Both the position numbers and the translations under genes were made by a program. This document shows, one piece after another, positions 60,080 through 64,000 of a stretch of 64,000 bases of DNA; the first letter of the stretch is position 1, and every line of letters begins with the position of its first letter. Source of the stretch: Streptomyces sp. NBC_00083 (GTDB lineage: Bacteria > Actinomycetota > Actinomycetes > Streptomycetales > Streptomycetaceae); NCBI RefSeq assembly GCF_026343295.1, contig NZ_JAPELY010000001.1, positions 3,162,001 through 3,226,000 of the forward strand, written 5' to 3'. The notes under the pieces are model-generated. The model was not told the origin of the DNA, searched no databases, and saw only the letters and a list, made by a program, of their open reading frames with translations.

Positions 60080-62872
60080 TCACGTCCCGGCCGACGGGGT
60101 CAGGACGGCCGTGAGCTGGGTGCGGTTGCGGACGCCGAGCTTGCGGTAGATGCGGCTGAGCGTCGACTCCACGGTCTTGCGGGAGACGAACATCCGCTGG
60201 GCCGCCTCCTGGTTGGTGCAGCCGGAGCAGATCAGACCCGCGAGGCGCAGTTCGTGGGCGGTCAGATTGCTGCCGGGCGTCGCCTCCCGCACGTCACTTC
60301 CGCCCCGGCCCGAGGGAATTCCGGCCAGGCGGACGAGGTGTTCTTCGGCGAGTGCGGCCCACGGCCGCGCGCCGGCGGCCTCGAAGAGCGCGCGGGCCTG
60401 CTCCCAGGCGGTACGGGCGGCGGCGGACCGGCGCCGGCGTCGCTCGACACGGCCGCGGACGAGCAGCGTGCGCCCCTCCTCCACGGGCGTGCCCAGCGTG
60501 CTGAAGACACGCGCGGTGTCGTCGAGGAGCTCCACGGCGCCGTCGCTGTCGCCGTCGTGGTGCAGACACACGGCGCGCGACCGGGTCAGCGCGGCCCGCA
60601 GCATGGCGTGGGCGCCGTGCGGCCGGACCGTACGCTGCATGCGGTCGAGCAGGTCATGCGCGCGGGGCAGCTGCCCCGCGGACGCGAACGCCTCGACGGC
60701 GTCGGCCTGCCAGCGCAGGACCGCCGGATCACCGGCGCCCGACCGCTCCTCCAGGCCGGCCACCTCCATGAGCGCCGCAGCCGCCCGGTCGACGTGCCCG
60801 CTGTGCAGATGGACGGCGCCCATGACCCACAGGCTGCGCGTGGTGTGCAGGGGGTCGTGTTCCGCTCGGGAGGCCCGCAGGGCCCGGGTCGCGTACTGCA
60901 GCGCCTGCTCGAACGAGCCCCCGTGGCTGTGGGCCAGCGCAGCCGTGTACCAGGCCGGCCCCGGTGACAGATCCGCGGTCGCGGTGACGGACAGGGCGCT
61001 GTCGGCCCAGCGCAGCGCGCGGGCACACGCGCCGAGGGCGGCGTCGACCTCGGCCAGACTGCGCCACACCTCCGCGAGATCCTCCGCGCACCCCGCCGCC
61101 AGGGCGAGCGGCAGCAGCTCCATCAGGGCGGCGCGCGCCTGCGGGAGCCGCCCGTCGAACACGGCGTGGCGCGCCGCCAGGTACTCGGGGCTGTTGCGGA
61201 TCCCCATGCGCAGCGGCGGAACGCCGAGCGTGAGCGCCCTGGCCAGCGTGGCGGGCGCCGCCTCCAGGCGTCCGAGGACGCGTTCCATGCGGGCCACCAT
61301 CGTCAGCGCGGCGGACTCCAGGGGCACATCGCCCGCCGCGCGTGCCAGCAACGCCGCCGTGCTCGCGTGGTGGAGGGCGCGAGCGGAGTCGCCCGCCGCG
61401 ACGTTGGCCTGCACGGCGGCCCGCAGTTCGATCGCGGCGCGCAGCGAGGGGTCGGCTCCCGCGGCGCGGCGGGCCGCGGTGAAGACGGGCTCCGCGCCGG
61501 TCAGGTCCTGACCGTACGCGTCGATGACCGCGAGGAGCGCCATGACCTGCTGGGTGGGTGAGCCCCGGTCCTCGACGATGTCGCGGGCCGCCCGGTGCGC
61601 GAGGTCCCGGGCTCCGGCCACCGCCGCGTCGTGCGCGGCCTCGGTCAGCCGCTCCAGCCTCGCCCCGTGTCCGTCGACCGGTGTCAGGCGGGCCGCAGCC
61701 AGCAGGAGTTCGGCGGCGAGTCTGCTGTCGCCCGCGGCGCGCGCCGGTACGGCCGCGGCCGCCGTCTCGCGGGCCGTCTCCGCGTCGGTCCCGTCCTGGG
61801 CGAGTGCGCGGTGCCAGGCCGCTCGGACCGGATCGCGGACGGCGCCCGCGAGCGCGCGATGCGCGCGGCGCCGGCTGGGCGCGTCGGTGGTGAGCGGCGC
61901 GGCCCGGGTCAGCGCCCGCGCCGCGAACCGCACGCGGACAGCGCCCGGTTCGTGCGCCGACGAGGGTTCCCGGGTGGTCAGCAGGCCGGCGCGCAGCCCG
62001 TACTCGACGTGGTCCTCGGCGGCCGCGCAGCCGGCCCGTCGCAGGAGGTCGGCATCGACCTGAGTGGTCAGGGCCGCGGTGCGCAAGGTGGCGAGGACCT
62101 CCTCGGGCACCGTGTCCAGCCAGGCGGCGGCGACCGCGTCGGCCCGGCGCAGCGACAGGGACGCGAGATGGCCGGTCAGGGCATCGGGGTCGGTGCGTGC
62201 GGCGGCCTCCAGGTCGGCACAGCAGGCGGCCAGCAGGGCGCGGTGGCCGCCGCAGTGGCGGTGGACGGCCGTGGCGCAGCGGGCCGGCAGGCCCAGTCCG
62301 TCGAGCATCGCGGCGGTCTCGTCGAGACCGGCCGGCTCCACGGCGAGCAGAGGGGGGCGGCCGCCCAACAGCCTCGCCGCCCGAGCGGGCCGCTCCGCGC
62401 ACCGTTCGGTCGCCACGATCGCGAGCCGACCGGCGGGCAGGGTCCGCGCACAGTACTCAAGGACGTCGGCGGTGACCGGGTCGAGCCACTGGACGTCCTC
62501 GACGACGAGCAGCGTTCCGGGCCGAGCGGACAGCGCCCGTGCGGTCGCGATGCGCAGCCCGAGCCGCGCCGCCGGGTCCGGCGTCGGCGAGGTCCCGGTG
62601 AGCAGCGTGCCGTCCCGGAGCTGGGCCAGCCCGGCGCAGGGCAGCTGCTGGTCCGCTTCCCGGGCGTGCACGCGCAGCACCTGTCCGCCCGACCGCGTGG
62701 CCAGGTCGTCGACGAGGGTGGTCCTGCCCGAGCCCCAGGGGCCGTGGACGGCGAGCCTGCCGTGGCGCTCCAGTGACGTACGGCCCGAGAGGACAAGGGA
62801 GTCCCATCCGCCGGCGCCACCGCCGCGGATGTCACCCCATGTCTCTCCGTCCGGACCGCTCACACCGCGCAC
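60080..62872 (-). CDS. Large LuxR-type (LAL) transcriptional regulator
   Basis: A 930-residue regulator. The N-terminal AAA-like ATPase has Walker A VHGPWGSGRTTLVDDL and Walker B TLLVVEDVQWLDPVTA. A long TPR-like helical middle spans about residues 350-830. The C-terminal LuxR helix-turn-helix is LTAHELRLAGLICSGCTNQE then AAQRMFVSRKTVESTLSRIY. GTG 62872 is chosen for GAGGAGG 6-7 bases upstream; the ORF runs to 63526 without support and the second GTG at 62863 is less well placed. LAL proteins often activate secondary metabolism or maltose-type genes; its targets are not evident here. Confidence 0.9.
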   Translation of the reverse strand: MRGVSGPDGETWGDIRGGGAGGWDSLVLSGRTSLERHGRLAVHGPWGSGRTTLVDDLATRSGGQVLRVHAREADQQLPCAGLAQLRDGTLLTGTSPTPDPAARLGLRIATARALSARPGTLLVVEDVQWLDPVTADVLEYCARTLPAGRLAIVATERCAERPARAARLLGGRPPLLAVEPAGLDETAAMLDGLGLPARCATAVHRHCGGHRALLAACCADLEAAARTDPDALTGHLASLSLRRADAVAAAWLDTVPEEVLATLRTAALTTQVDADLLRRAGCAAAEDHVEYGLRAGLLTTREPSSAHEPGAVRVRFAARALTRAAPLTTDAPSRRRAHRALAGAVRDPVRAAWHRALAQDGTDAETARETAAAAVPARAAGDSRLAAELLLAAARLTPVDGHGARLERLTEAAHDAAVAGARDLAHRAARDIVEDRGSPTQQVMALLAVIDAYGQDLTGAEPVFTAARRAAGADPSLRAAIELRAAVQANVAAGDSARALHHASTAALLARAAGDVPLESAALTMVARMERVLGRLEAAPATLARALTLGVPPLRMGIRNSPEYLAARHAVFDGRLPQARAALMELLPLALAAGCAEDLAEVWRSLAEVDAALGACARALRWADSALSVTATADLSPGPAWYTAALAHSHGGSFEQALQYATRALRASRAEHDPLHTTRSLWVMGAVHLHSGHVDRAAAALMEVAGLEERSGAGDPAVLRWQADAVEAFASAGQLPRAHDLLDRMQRTVRPHGAHAMLRAALTRSRAVCLHHDGDSDGAVELLDDTARVFSTLGTPVEEGRTLLVRGRVERRRRRSAAARTAWEQARALFEAAGARPWAALAEEHLVRLAGIPSGRGGSDVREATPGSNLTAHELRLAGLICSGCTNQEAAQRMFVSRKTVESTLSRIYRKLGVRNRTQLTAVLTPSAGT

Positions 62873-63206
62873 GGTAGGCCTCCTCGGGGTCGTGGCCAAG
62901 AGAGCGTCGGAGGTCGCCGCAGGCGCAAGGGAGTTCCCCGATGGCTCCAACTGCCCTGGTTGCGCGTCGAGTTGTGGCGTATGTCGAGAACCTCCCCGTG
63001 CTGTTCGGCGTCGTACAGGGTGCGATGTCCCCGCCCCGGCCGTCGAGCCGCCCGGAACACGGCAAGGGACTTTCCGGATGTTCAGACGGCGCGGGGCCCG
63101 GCGAGTCTGGGCTCGTCCCCGTGGCCGCCGCTCGAGCCCCGTCGCCCACCGCGATGCCGCCGCGCGCGCTCCGGCCACCACCAGCGTCAAAGGAGTGTGC
63201 TCCGCC
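62873..63206. other. Divergent gap between LAL regulator and protease gene
   Basis: 334 bases without a supported gene. Carries GAGGAGG for the leftward regulator and AAAGGAG for the rightward protease, plus an AT-richer stretch near 62990-63080 where promoters are likely. No palindrome of note was found. Confidence 0.4.
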
Positions 63207-64000
63207 ATGCGTTCTCCGACCTGCCGGCGTGCGGTGACCGCCGCCGTGGCCGCCGTCACCTTCGCGGGCCTCGCGGCCCTGCCCGCCCACGCCTCCGCCC
63301 CGCCGGTCCCCGGGCCCGCGCCCTCGGTTCCCGCCGACGTCCGGACGGCCATGGCCCGCGACCTGGGCCTGACCGCCGAGGGCGTACGCCTTCGCACAGC
63401 CGCCGAACGCGGCGCCGGCCGGTCCGCCACCACCCTGCGCGCCACCCTCGGTGACCGGCTCGCCGGGCTGTGGTTCGACGCCGCGGACGGCCGTCTGCAC
63501 GCCGACGTCACCGCCGCCGCCGACATCGGCGCGGTGGCACGCGCCGGGGCCGTCCCCCGGCTGGTGCGCCATTCGGGGGCTCAACTCGACGCCGCCACAC
63601 GGCAGATCACCGCCTGGGGCGGGGCCGGTCTGCTGTCCTGGGGGCCCGACACCCGTACCAACCAGGTCGACGTCGTCCTCGACCCCGCCCGGTCCGACGC
63701 CACGACGTCCGCCGTGCGCGGTCGCCTGGCCTCGCTCGGGGACCTGGTGAAGGTGAGCGAGTCGTACGACGCGCCGCGCCAGCAGGGCGGGGCCGTGGTC
63801 GGCGGCGAGTCGTGGGTGCCCGGCACGGAGAGCCCGTGCTCCATCGGCTTCCCCGTCGCCCGCTCCGGCGGCGCCAAGGCGTTCCTCACCGCCGGGCACT
63901 GCACCAATGACGTCGACCAGCCGGCGTACGGCAAGGACGGCAGCCGCATGGGCACCTCCAACAAGAACGGCACCGGCAGCGTCGACTCCGCCGACGGCGA
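63207..64000 (+). CDS. Streptogrisin-like secreted serine protease, 5' part
   Basis: Runs off the window after 264 codons. Signal peptide RRAVTAAVAAVTFAGLAALP ending AHASA; then an alpha-lytic-type prodomain (ARDLGLTAEGVRLRTAAERG, LAGLWFDAADGRLHADVTAA, VKVSESYDA); the mature protease begins near GGAVVGGESW with the catalytic His in KAFLTAGHCTN. Asp and Ser lie beyond the edge. Such proproteases (SGPA/SGPB relatives) are common extracellular enzymes of Streptomyces. ATG 63207 is 11 bases after AAAGGAG, slightly long; no better start was found. Confidence 0.9.
   Translation, partial: MRSPTCRRAVTAAVAAVTFAGLAALPAHASAPPVPGPAPSVPADVRTAMARDLGLTAEGVRLRTAAERGAGRSATTLRATLGDRLAGLWFDAADGRLHADVTAAADIGAVARAGAVPRLVRHSGAQLDAATRQITAWGGAGLLSWGPDTRTNQVDVVLDPARSDATTSAVRGRLASLGDLVKVSESYDAPRQQGGAVVGGESWVPGTESPCSIGFPVARSGGAKAFLTAGHCTNDVDQPAYGKDGSRMGTSNKNGTGSVDSADG

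Noticed and set aside
60080..63526. 1148-codon version of the LAL regulator
   Set aside because: The extra 218 residues are Ala/Arg/Thr-rich, overlap the divergent protease gene, and GTG 62872 has a good GAGGAGG site.

Overview
The window is about 64 kb of very GC-rich DNA with near-universal G/C in third codon positions. It has frequent GTG starts, GGAGG-type ribosome sites and many ATGA/TGATG overlaps. The gene content (SARP/LAL-type regulators, RsbW-like kinases, CsbD, DUF6479-like and LtrA proteins, class II LanM) is that of a Streptomyces or very close relative. No rRNA, tRNA, transposase, prophage or CRISPR array was seen. Function calls come from reading motifs in the translations; no database search was run.

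Region by region. (1) 1-11 kb: DUF4239 and LtrA membrane proteins, a GH15 glucanase/trehalase, a CBM48-like glycogen-binding miniprotein, a SigB/SigF-type sigma factor, a coupled SRPBCC/FAD-oxidoreductase pair, a glycosyltransferase and a zinc alcohol dehydrogenase. (2) 11-29 kb: a stress-response neighbourhood with large-subunit catalase, YbdK-type ligase, FUSC transporter, Ku, GlsB/YeaQ-type protein, CsbD, a 53-aa hydrophobic protein, and an RsbQ-RsbP-STAS operon (hydrolase, PAS-PP2C phosphatase, anti-anti-sigma). An erythromycin-esterase-like gene diverges from a double-MerR regulator, and a LemA/DUF2207 pair and a beta/gamma-crystallin-like secreted protein follow. (3) 29.4-41 kb: a leftward gene set for S-adenosylmethionine (SAM) supply and recycling (metK, PfkB adenosine-kinase-like, metF, ahcY). 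It also holds two class I SAM-dependent enzymes, an EamA exporter, and a 57-aa protein resembling only the N-terminus of cysteine synthase. To the right lie an acireductone-dioxygenase-like protein lacking one expected metal ligand, an NB-ARC regulator and a TetR regulator. A palindrome next to the tetR start recurs on a TTGACA/TAGCAT promoter facing the dioxygenase-like gene. (4) 41-48 kb: HAD hydrolase, VWA protein, second FUSC transporter, two RsbW-like ATPases, a roadblock-like protein, a second near-identical 53-aa hydrophobic gene, a transglycosylase-like secreted protein and an NTF2-like protein behind twin palindromes. (5) 48.3-51.5 kb: a minimal class II lanthipeptide locus with a 66-aa precursor ending in WCC, two strong hairpins and a complete LanM. 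(6) 51.6-64 kb: mostly secreted or housekeeping genes: EEP hydrolase, GH54 arabinofuranosidase with ricin-type lectin, trypsin-like protease, orphan trpF, Rieske protein, secreted lipase, DinB-like protein, polysaccharide deacetylase, LAL-type regulator and the start of a streptogrisin-like protease.

The two best candidates for undescribed biology are the lanA-lanM pair at 48.36-51.53 kb and the SAM-recycling cluster at 29.4-41 kb. In the second, metK/metF/ahcY/adenosine kinase would feed and clear the products of the two SAM-dependent enzymes, the coupled EamA protein could export the product, and the TetR and NB-ARC proteins are candidate pathway regulators. That pathway is inference; the gene order, overlaps and shared palindromes are seen directly.
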